DNA from: Blastococcus sp. TML/M2B
Lineage (GTDB): Bacteria > Actinomycetota > Actinomycetes > Mycobacteriales > Geodermatophilaceae
DNA: 64,000 bases
Direction of reading: 5' to 3'
Assembly (NCBI RefSeq): GCF_016612865.1
Contig: NZ_JAENZZ010000001.1
Span: 1,488,001-1,552,000, forward strand
Shown piece by piece: positions 7,650 through 16,973 of this stretch (positions within the stretch are counted from its first letter, which is position 1; the number at the start of each line of letters is the position of its first letter). The position numbers were made by a program, and so were the translations under genes. The notes beneath the pieces were generated by a model, which was not told where the DNA came from, searched no databases, and saw nothing but the letters and a program-made list of their open reading frames with translations.

Positions 7650-9313
7650 GTGCGACCCCGGGCGCGGCCGGCGAGCCGGCGCACGGCACGCCCGGCCGCC
7701 GCGCGGGCGAGCGCCGGCCGCGACCGGTCGCCGAGCACCACGCGGGCCGCGCTGCGGCCGGAGTTGCCGGACACGCCGCCGCCCGGGTGGGTGGAGGCGC
7801 CGGCCAGGTACAGCCCGGTCAGGCCGGGCACGCGGTAGCCCGACAGGGCAGGCGTGGGTCGGAAGCCGAACATGCTCGCCAGGCCCATCTCCACGTGCAT
7901 CACGTTGCCACGGGGCAGGGACAGCTCCCGCTCGAGCGCGAGCGGCGTCTGGACGTACAGCCGCTGCACCGAGTCGGCGAAGCCCGGGGCGAAGCGGTCG
8001 ACCGCCTCGACCAGGCGCCGGGCCTCGGTCTCGGCCATGGCGTCCCAGTCCGCGCCGTCGGCCAGGGCGTAGGGGTACCACTGGCCCCACAGCGTCACGA
8101 CGTGCTGCCCGGGTGGTGCGAGCGTCTCGTCGCTCGCCGAGAACGACATGGCCAGGGGCACCGGCTCGCGCGGCACCCGGCCGGCGCCCCAGTCGCCGTG
8201 CGCGGCGGCCAGGTGCGCGCGGTCGGTGCACAGCAGTTGCAGTCCCTGCAACGACTCGTCGGGCGTGGCGCCCGGATAGCTGGGCGGGGCGCTGGTGAGG
8301 GCGCGCACCACCAGGCCGAACCCGTTGCCGACCGGCGGGTCGGCGGCCGCGAGCGCGGGGGGTGCGTCCGCGCCGGCGAGCCGCCGGGTGACGCCGACGT
8401 GGCAGGCGGCGACGACGGCGCCGGCGTGGATCCGCCGTCCGGACTCCGTCTCGACGCCGGTGACCCGCGGGCCGGTGCCGTCGTCGTCCACGAGCAGGCG
8501 CGCGGCGCCGTCCCCGAGCACGACCCGGCCGCCGTCGGACTCGATCCGCCGGCGCAGCGCCTCGGTCAGCCCGCCGGAGCCGCCGACCGGGTGGCCGGGC
8601 GGCACGTCGTGCAGCAGCGCCACCCAGCCGACCATCGCGGCGGTGCCGGGCTCGGACATCGGCGGGCCGGACTGCGCGCCGAACCAGGCCAGCGCCGCCT
8701 TGAGCCGCTCGCTGCGGAACCAGCGGTCCAGCAGCGCGTCACCCGAGCCGAGGAAGTCGACGGCGAGGTCGCCGCCCGGGGTGCGCTCACGGCCCTCGCG
8801 CGGCGCACCGAGCGGCCAGAACGAGCGGACCAGCCCGCCGGCGCTGGGCCGCCGCCCGAAGGACGCGACGACGGCGCGGCTGCGCGGACCCCACACCCCG
8901 ACGAACTCGCGGTAGGCCGTGGCGTCCTCCTCGCCACAGGCCGCGGCGATCGAGGCGCAGGTGGCGTCGAGGTCGACGGAGAAGACCAGGGGCCGTCCGT
9001 CGGGGCCCTCGTCGCCGGGCGCCGGGGCCGGGGCGAACCCCCACGGGTCGCAGTCGATGTAGCGCAGGCCGGAGGCGGCGAGGTCCAGCTCCTCGACGAT
9101 CCCGCTGTGCCGGATGATCACGTGCGCGCTCGAGCCGCGGTCGACGCGGACACCGGGCCAGCGCTCGACGGTCGAGACGGCGCCGCCCAGGACGTCGTCG
9201 GACTCGACGACCTCGACGGAGAGGCCGGCGCGGGCCAGGTAGGCGGCCGCGACCAGGCCGTTGTGGCCGGAGCCGATCACGACGACGTCGACGGCGGTGT
9301 CGGGGGAGCTCAC
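7646..9313 (-). CDS. Phytoene desaturase-like FAD-dependent oxidoreductase
   Basis: A 555-residue CrtI-superfamily amine-oxidase-fold flavoenzyme. The FAD-binding motif VVVIGSGHNGLVAAAYLARAG is at residues 9-29, followed by GGAVST; the C-terminal signature LYLAGASTHPGGGVSGNSG near residue 515 is characteristic of desaturases. The N-terminal GSGHNGL form is also found in the PYROXD2-like branch, so the precise reaction is open: a CrtD/CrtI-type desaturation of a carotenoid is suggested by the following CruF- and CruG-like genes. The start GTG at 9313 is one base after the stop of the acetyltransferase gene. No phytoene synthase is in the window. Confidence 0.85.
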   Translation of the reverse strand: MSSPDTAVDVVVIGSGHNGLVAAAYLARAGLSVEVVESDDVLGGAVSTVERWPGVRVDRGSSAHVIIRHSGIVEELDLAASGLRYIDCDPWGFAPAPAPGDEGPDGRPLVFSVDLDATCASIAAACGEEDATAYREFVGVWGPRSRAVVASFGRRPSAGGLVRSFWPLGAPREGRERTPGGDLAVDFLGSGDALLDRWFRSERLKAALAWFGAQSGPPMSEPGTAAMVGWVALLHDVPPGHPVGGSGGLTEALRRRIESDGGRVVLGDGAARLLVDDDGTGPRVTGVETESGRRIHAGAVVAACHVGVTRRLAGADAPPALAAADPPVGNGFGLVVRALTSAPPSYPGATPDESLQGLQLLCTDRAHLAAAHGDWGAGRVPREPVPLAMSFSASDETLAPPGQHVVTLWGQWYPYALADGADWDAMAETEARRLVEAVDRFAPGFADSVQRLYVQTPLALERELSLPRGNVMHVEMGLASMFGFRPTPALSGYRVPGLTGLYLAGASTHPGGGVSGNSGRSAARVVLGDRSRPALARAAAGRAVRRLAGRARGRT

Positions 9314-9314
9314 C

Positions 9315-9905
9315 TCAGGTGTTCGCCGCGGCCGGGTCCTGCGGATGCAGGGGGAGCTCGGCACCGAGGATCGCGAACGGGCGGGGGTCGCCGGGGAAGT
9401 GGTAGCCGCGGGCCAGGTCGACGAAGCCGTCGGCGTGGTACAGCCGGAACGCCTTGGTGTCGGCGTCGGGGGTGGACAGCAGCGCCACCGGATGGGGCAG
9501 GTCGGCGACGAGGGCGTGCAGCAGCTGCCTGCCGAGCCCGCGGCTCTGCGCGTCGGGGTGGACGTGCAGCTCGCAGACCTCGAACGCGCCGGGCATCCAG
9601 CGCTTCGCCGTCCGCCGGTCCAGGGCGGCACGCACCTGGTCGTGCCACCACTGGCCGGGCGCGATCTCGTAGCCGTAGCCGAAGCCGACCAGCTGCTCGG
9701 CGTCGTCGTCCGTGGCGGCGAAGGCGCCGACGGCCCGGAAGCCGGGGCGGTCGGTGTGCTGGATCGCATAGCCGTAGCGGCCCGCGACGACCGCGGAGTC
9801 GTAGCCCATGGCCAGGCCGTAGATGGCGAGCGCCTCGTGCATGTGGTCGCGGAACCACGGGATCGGCAGCTCGGCGATCCGGGTGCCGGGCCTGGTGTTC
9901 GTCAC
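9315..9905 (-). CDS. GNAT family N-acetyltransferase
   Basis: A 196-residue acetyltransferase. The acetyl-CoA binding motif is at CELHVHPDAQSRGLGRQLL, near residues 121-139, and the following ALLSTPDADTKAFRLYHADGF is the usual motif B region. Start GTG at 9905 lies in the four-base overlap GTGA with the preceding YbaK-like gene once that gene's frameshift is corrected. The desaturase gene follows after one base, so it is probably transcribed with the carotenoid genes although no biochemical link is known. Substrate unknown. Confidence 0.85.
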   Translation of the reverse strand: MTNTRPGTRIAELPIPWFRDHMHEALAIYGLAMGYDSAVVAGRYGYAIQHTDRPGFRAVGAFAATDDDAEQLVGFGYGYEIAPGQWWHDQVRAALDRRTAKRWMPGAFEVCELHVHPDAQSRGLGRQLLHALVADLPHPVALLSTPDADTKAFRLYHADGFVDLARGYHFPGDPRPFAILGAELPLHPQDPAAANT

Positions 9906-10448
9906 GTGCCGACCGCCTCCGCGACGTCGTGGGGACGGGGTGCGTCGCCCGCTCCGGGGCCGGCCGGGCCGTCCCCGACCTCGGCGGGTGCGCCGTCGGT
10001 GAGCCGGAGCAGCTCCTCGTAGGTGGCTGGGGAAGACCGTCGCCGGGTGGCCGGCCGCGGCCCACACCTGCTCGTGGCGGGCCAGCTCGACGTCGACGAG
10101 GGTGCCGATCGGCTCCGGGTGGCCGACCGGGGCGACGCCGCCGATGGGCTGGCCGGTCACCTCGCGGACGAACTCGGCGGGGGCGCGCCGGACCTCGGGG
10201 ACGCCGAGGAGCTCGGCGACCTTCGCCTCGTCGACCCGGTGCGCGCCGCTGGTCAGGACGAGCACCGGCTGGCCGACGGCGACGAAGACCAGGCTGTTGG
10301 CGATCGCGCCGACCGGGACGCCGAGCTCGGCGGCCGCCGCGGCGGCGGTGCGGACCTCGGCGGGCAGCACGCGCACCTCGCCGGGCGCGCCCGCCTCGTG
10401 GAGCAGGCGGGCGACCTCGACGGCCCGGGGGTGCGCGGCGGAGGTCAT
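9902..10448 (-). CDS. YbaK/EbsC-type aminoacyl-tRNA deacylase, frameshifted
   Basis: A YbaK-fold protein that probably clears mischarged tRNA in trans. MTSAAHPRAVEVARLL, GAIANSLVFVAVGQPVLVLTSGAHRVDEAKVAEL and VGHPEPIGTLVDVEL are typical. The frame from the ATG at 10448 runs intact to ATVFP and then leaves the family pattern; dropping one of the four bases at 10025-10028 restores TYEELLRLTDG and a stop at 9902-9904. That restored stop overlaps the next start as GTGA, the junction seen throughout this operon, so an extra base is the best explanation. The corrected product has 181 residues. It would be the first gene of the minus-strand operon. Confidence 0.78.
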
Positions 10449-10704
10449 GGCGATGATCCTGCCACCGGCGACGTGTCGGCGCGCCGGGCCGTCGCCCGGG
10501 TGCTCGCCGGAGCGCCTGCGGACGGGGTGACGGGCTCGTGACCTGCGGAAACCGTCGTACCCCGCCCTCACCGTGCAGGGGTGCGGGATCGGGCGCATGC
10601 CTGCCACGACCTCTACTGCCTGTGCCGGCGTCACCACCGGAGCAAGACCTTCGCCCGCGGGTGCTCCGGATCCGCAACGCTGCTGAGGAGGCGTGCGCGT
10701 CGTC
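10449..10704. other. Intergenic region between ybaK-like gene and SOS cassette
   Basis: The 403 bases from 10449 to 10851 hold no gene that I can support. The left part must contain the promoter of the minus-strand YbaK operon, for which I see no clear -10. The right part holds the SOS promoter listed separately. Short frames here lack family similarity. Confidence 0.5.
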
Positions 10705-10733
10705 TTGACGGCGCCTGCGGGCTCCGGTCTACT
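10705..10733 (+). promoter_or_regulatory. Promoter of the dnaE2 cassette (TTGACG-N17-TCTACT)
   Basis: TTGACG at 10705-10710 and TCTACT at 10728-10733 are separated by exactly 17 bases, a good sigma-70-type promoter. Transcription would begin near 10740, immediately before the LexA box, and leave a leader of about 110 bases before the first gene. Confidence 0.55.
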
Positions 10734-10741
10734 GGACGTGT

Positions 10742-10757
10742 TCGAACACGCGTTCGA
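10742..10757. promoter_or_regulatory. LexA SOS box (perfect palindrome)
   Basis: TCGAACACGCGTTCGA is a perfect match to the actinobacterial LexA operator TCGAAC-N4-GTTCGA. It sits just downstream of the -10 of the promoter at 10705-10733, so bound LexA would cover the transcription start and repress DUF6504, the HEPN gene and dnaE2 until DNA damage. Confidence 0.88.
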
Positions 10758-10851
10758 ACGAAGAGTTCATCCGCTGCCCGCACCGGTCCCCGGCCTTCCC
10801 CACGGGGTGGTGCGGACGGTCGGGGGTGCCGGAGACGTGGGGAGTCTGTCA

Positions 10852-11172
10852 ATGAGCCGGGTGCTCGGTGAGGCCGTCGAACGGGTCGGCGAAGAGGTGC
10901 AGGTGGAGCGGGGCGCCCTCGGTCCGGTGCAGTTCTGGCGCGGGCAGTCCCGGTACCTGGTGGGGGAGCTGCTCGACTCGTGGATGGAGACCGCGCCGTG
11001 GTGGCGACGCGACGCCGGTGGTGGCGCGTCGGCCGACCTGGTCGCCCCGCGCGAGGTCTGGCGGGTGGAGGCGGTGCGCGCCGGCCGCTCGCGGACGGAC
11101 TTCGCCGGCGTGTTCGACCTGTCCTGGGACGCCGCGGCGAACCGCTGGTGGCTCGTCCGGGTGCACGACTGA
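10852..11172 (+). CDS. DUF6504 family protein
   Basis: A 106-residue protein of the DUF6504 family that occurs in actinobacteria next to translesion polymerases. VQVERGALGPVQFWRGQSRYLVGELLDSW and WRVEAVRAGRSRTDFAGVFDLSWD with the terminal WWLVRVHD are its conserved parts. The frame is open upstream, but the ATG at 10852 (MSRVLGEAVERV) follows the SOS promoter and begins the conserved region. The stop overlaps the next start by one base (TGATG). It is the first gene under the LexA box, so it should be damage-induced. Molecular function is not known to me; a role with DnaE2 in mutagenic repair is inference. Confidence 0.8.
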   Translation: MSRVLGEAVERVGEEVQVERGALGPVQFWRGQSRYLVGELLDSWMETAPWWRRDAGGGASADLVAPREVWRVEAVRAGRSRTDFAGVFDLSWDAAANRWWLVRVHD

Positions 11173-11664
11173 TGGGCGCGCGACCCCTCATGGCCGACCA
11201 GCTGCCCCTGCCCCCGGCGCTGCCCGCCGCCGCCGTCACCCTGCTGGACCAGGCGCGCCGCGGGCTGGTCGAGGCCGCCGCGAGCACCGACGTCCGGCAG
11301 CGCTACGCCACCGCGCACCTCGGCGCGCTGCGGGCCGCGGCCGCCGTGCTCGCCGCCCGCACCCGCCCGGAGTCCGGGCGGCGCCGGCCGCGCAGCGCCT
11401 GGGTGCTGCTCGAGCAGGTCGCCCCCGAGTTGGGGGAGTGGGCCGCCTTCTTCGCCGCGGGCGCGGCGAAGCGGGCCGCCGCCGAGGCGGGGCTCTCCTC
11501 CGCGGTCACCGACCGGGAGGCCGACGACCCTCGTCCGCGACGTCGGCACCTTCCTCTCGGTCGTGGAGAACTGCCTCGGGGTGGCGGCCGGACGCACCTA
11601 CCCGCGGCCGCGGGTCGTCGGTGGCACCGCCGCCGAGTCCACCTCGTCCACGTCGCAGCGGTGA
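11172..11664 (+). CDS. SAV_6107-family HEPN-domain protein, frameshifted
   Basis: A small all-helical protein of the SAV_6107 HEPN family found beside dnaE2 in many actinobacteria. LLDQARRGLVEAAASTDVRQRYATAHLGALRAAAAVL is the HEPN-like helical pair. The frame from the ATG at 11172 is intact to about 11528; an extra C in the run 11528-11530 breaks it. Reading past it gives LVRDVGTFLSVVENCL and a TGA at 11662-11664 that overlaps the dnaE2 start by four bases, as expected. The corrected product has 163 residues. Whether it is a ribonuclease like other HEPN proteins cannot be told; I see no clear R-x4-6-H motif. Confidence 0.75.
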
Positions 11665-14600
11665 CCGACCCCTTCGTCCACCTGCACGTCGCGTCGGGCT
11701 ACTCCATGCGGTTCGGGGCCAACCACCCCGCCGACCTGGTGGCGCGCGCCGCCGAGCACGGGATGGGCGCCCTGGCCCTCACCGACCGGGACGGGCTCTA
11801 CGGGTCGGTCAAGTTCGCCCTGGCCTGCCGCTCCGCCGGGATCCGCCCGATCTTCGGGGTCGACCTCGCCGTCGCCCCGGCGCTCGACACCACCGCACCC
11901 CCGGCGCTCGCCCGCGCCCTCGGCGGCGCGGGATCCGGCGCCCGCCCGCCCCGGCTGCACCCCGGCGGCCCGGCGGGCACCCGCCGGGCACCGGCCCGGG
12001 GTGGCGCGGCCGTCGACGCCCGGCTGCCGCGCACCACCTTCCTCGCCCGGGACGGCGCCGGCTGGGCGTCGCTGTGCCGGCTCACCAGCAGCACCCACCT
12101 GCGCGGCACCCGGGGCGAGCCGGTCAGCTCGCTGGCCACGGCCGCCGAGCACGCCACCGGGCTGACCGCGCTGCTCGGTCCCGACTCCGCGGTGGGCCGG
12201 GCGCTGGTCGCCGGTCGCGCCGACCTGGCCGCCGCGCAGCTGGACACCTGGCGGGCGGTGTTCGGCGCGCACCTGGTCCTGGAGGTCGTGCACCACCGCG
12301 GCCGGGGGGACCGGCAGCGGGCCCAGGCGATGCTCCGGTTCGCCGCCGAGCACGACGTGCCGGTCGTGCTCAGCAACGCCGTCCGGTACGTCGACGCCCT
12401 GGACGCGCCGACCGCGGACGTCCTCGACGCCGCCCGCCGACTGGTGCCGCTGGACCTGCGGCACGTCGACCGGCGCACCGCCGAGGGCTACCTGAAGTCG
12501 GGCAAGGAGATGGCGCAGGTCGCCGAGGACCTCGTCGGCCCCGACCGGGACGCCGCCCTGCGGCTGCTCGAGCGCACCGCGCGGCTGGCCGAGCAGTGCG
12601 CCGTCGACGTCCGCGACGACCTCGGCATCGGCAGCGTCCGCTACCCCGAGCTGGACGTCGTCACCACGCCCACCGAGCGGGGGCTGACCTCCTCGCAGGT
12701 ACTGCGGGCGCGCTGCGAGGCCGGGCTGGGCCGCCGCGGGGTGGCGCCGTCGGAACGGGTGCGTGCCCGCCTCGACGAGGAGCTGGCGGTGATCGACCAG
12801 CTCGGCTACCCCTCCTACTTCCTCACCGTCGCCGACGTGGTCGACCTCATCAAGAGCTTGAGGGTTCGGGCCGCCGCGCGGGGCTCGGGCGCCGGCAGCC
12901 TGGTCACCTACCTGCTCGGCATCTCCGACGTCGACCCGATCCGCTACGGCCTGCTGATGGAGCGGTTCCTCTCGCCGCTGCGCCACCAGCTGCCCGACAT
13001 CGACATCGACGTGGAGTCCGCCCGGCGGATGGAGGTCTACGACGCCGTCCTCGACCGCTTCGGCGCCGACCGGGTCAGCTGCATCTCGATGATGGACACC
13101 TACCGGGTGCGGCACGCGATCCGCGACGTCGGCGCCGCGCTGAGCCTGCCGCAGGCCGAGATCGACGCCGTCGCCAAGGCCTTCCCGCACATCCGGGCCA
13201 ACCAGGTGCACGCCGCGCTGCGCGACCTGCCCGAGCTGCGGGCCAGCCGGTACGGCTCCAAGCGCGCCGGCGGCTCGGGCGACCTCGACCTGCTGTTCGA
13301 CCTGGTCGCCCGGCTCGACGGGCTGCCCCGGCACATCGCGCTGCACCCCTGCGGCGTGCTGCTCTCCGATGCCACCCTGCTCGACCGCACGCCCGTCGAG
13401 AGCAGCTACCTGGGCTACCCGATGAGCCAGTTCGACAAGGACGACGTCGAGGAGCTCGGGCTGCTCAAGCTCGACCTGCTCGGCATCCGGATGCAGTCGG
13501 CGATCGCGCACGCCCTCGACGAGGTCGCCCGGGTCGACGGCGAGACCGTCGACATCGACGCCGTCCCGCGGGACGACCCGACGACCTTCGAGCTGATCCG
13601 CAGCACCCGCACGCTCGGCATGTTCCAGATCGAGTCGCCGGGCCAGCGCGAGCTGGTCGGCAAGTTCGGGCCGCAGACCTTCGAGGACATCATCATCGAC
13701 ATCTCGCTGTTCCGGCCCGGGCCGGTGAAGAGCGACATGGTCACCCCGTTCCTCCTGGCCCGGAACGGCTGGCGGGACGCCGAGTACCCGCACCCCGACC
13801 TCGAGTTCGCCCTCGCCGAGACCGCCGGCGTGGTGGTCTTCCACGAGCAGGTGCTGCAGGTCGTCGCGCGGATGACCGGCTGCTCGCTGGCCGAGGCCGA
13901 CGAGGTGCGCCGGGCACTGGGGGAGAAGGACGCCCACGCCGAGGTGCGGGCCTGGTTCATGCCCCGGGTGCTGGACGCCGGCTACCCGGAAGCGGTCGCC
14001 GAGCAGGTCTGGCAGGTCCTGGTGGCCTTCGGGTCCTTCGGCTTCTGCAAGGCGCACGCGGCGGCGTTCGCCCTGCCCACCTACCAGTCGGCCTGGCTCA
14101 AGACCCACCACACCGCGGCGTTCCTCGCCGGCGTGCTCACCCACGACCCCGGCATGTACCCGAAGCGGCTGATCCTCGACGACGCCCGCAACTTCGGCAT
14201 CCGGGTGCTCGGCCTCGACGTCAACGCCTCGGGGGCGACCTACCGGGTCGAGCGCGTGGCAGCCGAGCAGGCGCCGGAAGAGGGGGGTGACGAAACCCCC
14301 GCCGAGGGTCGCCGCCGCCCCGGGTGGATGCCGCCGGCGATGCAGGACCCCTCGCGGTACGGCATCCGGCTCGCGCTGGCCGACGTGAAGGGCATCTCCG
14401 ACGACGAGGTGGCCCGCGTGGTCGCCGGGCAGCCGTACCGCTCGCTGAGCGACTTCTGGTCCCGGGCGTCGGTGTCCCGCCCGGTGGTGGAGCGGCTCGT
14501 GCTCGCCGGGGGGTTCGACTCGCTCTACGGGGTTCGGCGTGCGCGACCGCGAGTCCCGCCGGCCGGCGCACCGCCGCCGGCAGCTGACCCGCCGCGACCT

Positions 14601-15501
14601 GCTGCTGCAGATCGGTGAGCTCGACCGGTGGAGCCGCAGCGGGGCGCGGGCGAGCTCGGCCGGGCAGCTGAGCCTGGACCTGCTCGGGCTGGAGGGGGAC
14701 GGCGCGGGCGGGGACGGGCAGGAGGCGCTGTTCCCGCTCGACGACGTCACCGGGCAGGAGGGCCTCGGCACGGAGGCGCCCAGCGGGTCGGGCGCCGGTC
14801 CGGGCTGGGCGGAGGGCAGCGGGCTGCCGGAGTTCACCGACGCCGAGCTGGTCCGCGCCGAGCTCGAGGTGCTCGGCCTGGACGCCAGCCGGCACGTCGT
14901 CGACTTCTACAAGCCGTTCCTCGCCGCGCTCGGGGCGGTGCCGGCCGACGACCTGCTCGGCTGCCGCAGCGGCTCGGAGCTGCTGGTCGCCGGGGTGAAG
15001 GTGGCCACCCAGACCCCGCCGATCCGGTCGGGCCGGCGGGTGGTCTTCGTGACCCTCGACGACGGCACAGGGTGCACCGATTCCACCTTCTTCGAGGACG
15101 CCCAGGGGCCCTACGCCGCGACGGTCTTCCACTCGTGGCTACTGGTGATCCGCGGCGTGCTGCGCCGGACCGGAGCACGGGGGGTCTCGCTGCGGGCGAC
15201 CGGGGCGTGGGAGCTGCCGGCGCTGCACGAGGCGTGGGAGACCGGTGGGCTGGACGCCGTGCGCGAGCTGATGGCGACGCCGGGGGAGTACACCGAGCAG
15301 GCCATCGCCGGAGCGGCGGCGTCGCACGGGCCGCGGCCGGTCGTGGTGCGCCCGGTGCTGGTGCACCCCACCGGCTTCCGCATGTCGCCCTACGCCGACA
15401 TCAAGCCCGCCGGCGACGACGCCGGGACGGCCGCCCGGCGCGCGGCGGCCGGTCCGCCCCGCAAGCTCTGGCACTCCAGCCCGGGCAGCTCGGGGCACTG
15501 A
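11661..15501 (+). CDS. dnaE2: Error-prone DNA polymerase DnaE2 (ImuC), frameshifted
   Basis: The damage-inducible C-family polymerase that carries out mutagenic translesion synthesis. Domains in order: PHP domain from HLHVASGYS near residue 7 with ALTDRDGLYG; the palm with ARGSGAGSLVTYLLG and catalytic PDIDIDVES near residue 445; the fingers region with FCKAHAAAFALPTYQSAWLK; and a C-terminal OB fold (VVFVTLDDGTGCTDSTFFED). An extra G in the run 14529-14532 shifts the frame; dropping it turns YGVRRAR into YGFGVRDRE and joins the C-terminal 320 residues. The corrected product has 1,279 residues, long for the family, with a Pro/Arg-rich insert around residues 90-125. Start GTG at 11661 overlaps the HEPN gene by four bases. 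No imuA' or imuB lies beside it. Confidence 0.9.
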
Positions 15502-15514
15502 GCAGGATGGGGGC

Positions 15515-16117
15515 ATGAGCCGTGACCTGCGCATCTGCTTCGTCGGCGACTCCTTCGTGGCCGGCGTCGGTGACCCCGAGCACCTCGGCTGGGCCGGCCG
15601 GCTCGCCCGGAGCAGCGCGCACGGCGGCACCCCGCTCACCGGGTACGTGCTCGGGGTCCGGCGGCAGACCACCGCCGAGGTCGCCGGCCGCTGGGCCGCC
15701 GAGTGCCGGGTCCGGCTCGAGGGCGGCGCGTGGGAGTCGCGGGTCGTGCTCTCCACGGGCGTCAACGACACCACCGAGGAGGACGGCGCACTCCGGTTGG
15801 CGCCGCAGCGGTCGGTCGCGGCGCTCGGGGGGATGCTCGCCGACGCGGCCGGGGCCGGGTGGCCGGTGCTGGTGGTCGGCCCGCCGGCCGTCGCCGACGA
15901 CGCCCAGAACCAGCGGATCGCGGTCCTCGACGACCACTTCGCGCGCGTCTGCGCCGAGCACGGGGTCCCGTACGTCCCCGTCGCCGCCGTGCTGGCCGCC
16001 GACCCGGTCTGGACGGCGGAGGTCGCCGCGGGGGACGGGGCGCACCCCGGGGCGGCCGGCTACGCCCTGCTCGCCGACCTCGTCCGGCCGCACTGGCAGC
16101 GCTGGCTCGCCGGCTGA
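15515..16117 (+). CDS. SGNH/GDSL-family hydrolase
   Basis: A 200-residue SGNH hydrolase (lipase/esterase family), cytoplasmic as there is no signal peptide. Block I with the nucleophile is FVGDSFVAGVGD at residues 9-20, block III is GVND near residue 81, and block V with Asp and His is GDGAHPGAAGY near residue 171-181. It starts 13 bases after dnaE2 with an ATG; a -10-like CAGGAT lies just upstream, so it may have its own leaderless promoter as well as read-through. A strong hairpin follows its stop. Substrate unknown. Confidence 0.88.
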   Translation: MSRDLRICFVGDSFVAGVGDPEHLGWAGRLARSSAHGGTPLTGYVLGVRRQTTAEVAGRWAAECRVRLEGGAWESRVVLSTGVNDTTEEDGALRLAPQRSVAALGGMLADAAGAGWPVLVVGPPAVADDAQNQRIAVLDDHFARVCAEHGVPYVPVAAVLAADPVWTAEVAAGDGAHPGAAGYALLADLVRPHWQRWLAG

Positions 16118-16146
16118 CCGGACGCCGGGAGCACCCCGGCGTCCGG
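16118..16146. terminator. Bidirectional terminator hairpin
   Basis: A perfect 12-base-pair stem CCGGACGCCGGG / CCCGGCGTCCGG with loop AGCAC begins directly after the SGNH hydrolase stop and lies between two convergent genes, so it can serve both. No T tract, as usual in very GC-rich genomes. Confidence 0.75.
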
Positions 16147-16154
16147 CCGGGGGC

Positions 16155-16355
16155 TCAGCCCTCGCTGTCCTCGCCGTCGGTGGCGTCCTCGACCTCGCGC
16201 TCGGCGTCGTCCACACCCTCCTCGATGTTCTGCTCCACGTCGTCGTCGACCACGTCGGACCCGCAGGCCACGGTCGTGAGGGAGGCGGCGGTGATCGCGA
16301 ACGCGGCGGCCGTCGTCCGGAGCAGGCGGCGGCGGGGGCGGGTGGTCGTGGTCAT
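16155..16355 (-). CDS. Small acidic lipoprotein
   Basis: A 66-residue predicted lipoprotein. After RPRRRLLRTT a hydrophobic helix AAAFAITAASLTTVAC ends in a lipobox-like TVAC, so the mature protein would be anchored by Cys32 or so and consists of a very acidic tail rich in Asp and Glu (DVVDDDVEQNIEEGVDDAER). The ATG at 16355 is preceded by GAGGAG. No family is recognised. It converges on the SGNH hydrolase across the shared hairpin. Maturation would need the lspA product, which is also in this window. Confidence 0.72.
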   Translation of the reverse strand: MTTTTRPRRRLLRTTAAAFAITAASLTTVACGSDVVDDDVEQNIEEGVDDAEREVEDATDGEDSEG

Positions 16356-16437
16356 GGCGGCTCCTCGGTGCGTGAGCGGGAACGGTCCCCGGAGACCTGC
16401 CCGCGACCCGGGCACCGGCAAACGACCCGCAGGTCGC

Positions 16438-16851
16438 TCAGCGCGGCGGGAGCAGGTGCACCAGCCCCGCGTCGGTCGGCCGGAAGCCGCACGCGTCCAG
16501 GTAGAACGGCCGCAGCTCCGGCCGGAAGTCGACGTGCAGCCACTCGCAGCCGGCCGACCGGGCCCGCGCGACCGCCTCCCGCACCACCAGCGCGCCGATC
16601 CCCGTCCGCTGCCGGTCGCCCCGGGTCTTCGTGTCGAGCAGGAACGCGTGGTCGCCGCCGTCCCACGCGACGTTGACGAACCCGACCAGCAGCGTTCCCG
16701 ACCGCGCCGTCACCCAGCCCAGGCTGAACGGGCGGATCCGGTCCCACCAGCCGGGCACCGGGTCGCCGCCGTGCGACCGGATGAGCTCTCCCAGCTCCTC
16801 GTCGGGCAGCGGCGCCCGCCAGGCGAGCACGACGTCGGGAGCCCCGGGCAT
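16438..16851 (-). CDS. GNAT family N-acetyltransferase
   Basis: A 137-residue acetyltransferase with WVTARSGTLLVGFVNVAWDGGDHAFLLDT, the CoA-binding region TRGDRQRTGIGALVVREAVARARSAGC and the C-terminal FYLDACGFRPTDAGLVHL. The acetyl-CoA loop reads RQRTGIG, a normal variant of R/Q-x-x-G-x-G. The ATG at 16851 has a TACCGT six bases upstream on the minus strand, which suggests a leaderless transcript. Substrate unknown. Confidence 0.85.
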   Translation of the reverse strand: MPGAPDVVLAWRAPLPDEELGELIRSHGGDPVPGWWDRIRPFSLGWVTARSGTLLVGFVNVAWDGGDHAFLLDTKTRGDRQRTGIGALVVREAVARARSAGCEWLHVDFRPELRPFYLDACGFRPTDAGLVHLLPPR

Positions 16852-16973
16852 GACGGCACGGTAGGGGCGGCCGCGCGCCGGCGCCGCTGCTTTCCCGGCC
16901 CACCGATGAGTCGCCTGCCGCCCGCCGGTCCACCCTCCCGACAGCGATCCCCGGGCCAGAGAGGACCCATCCC

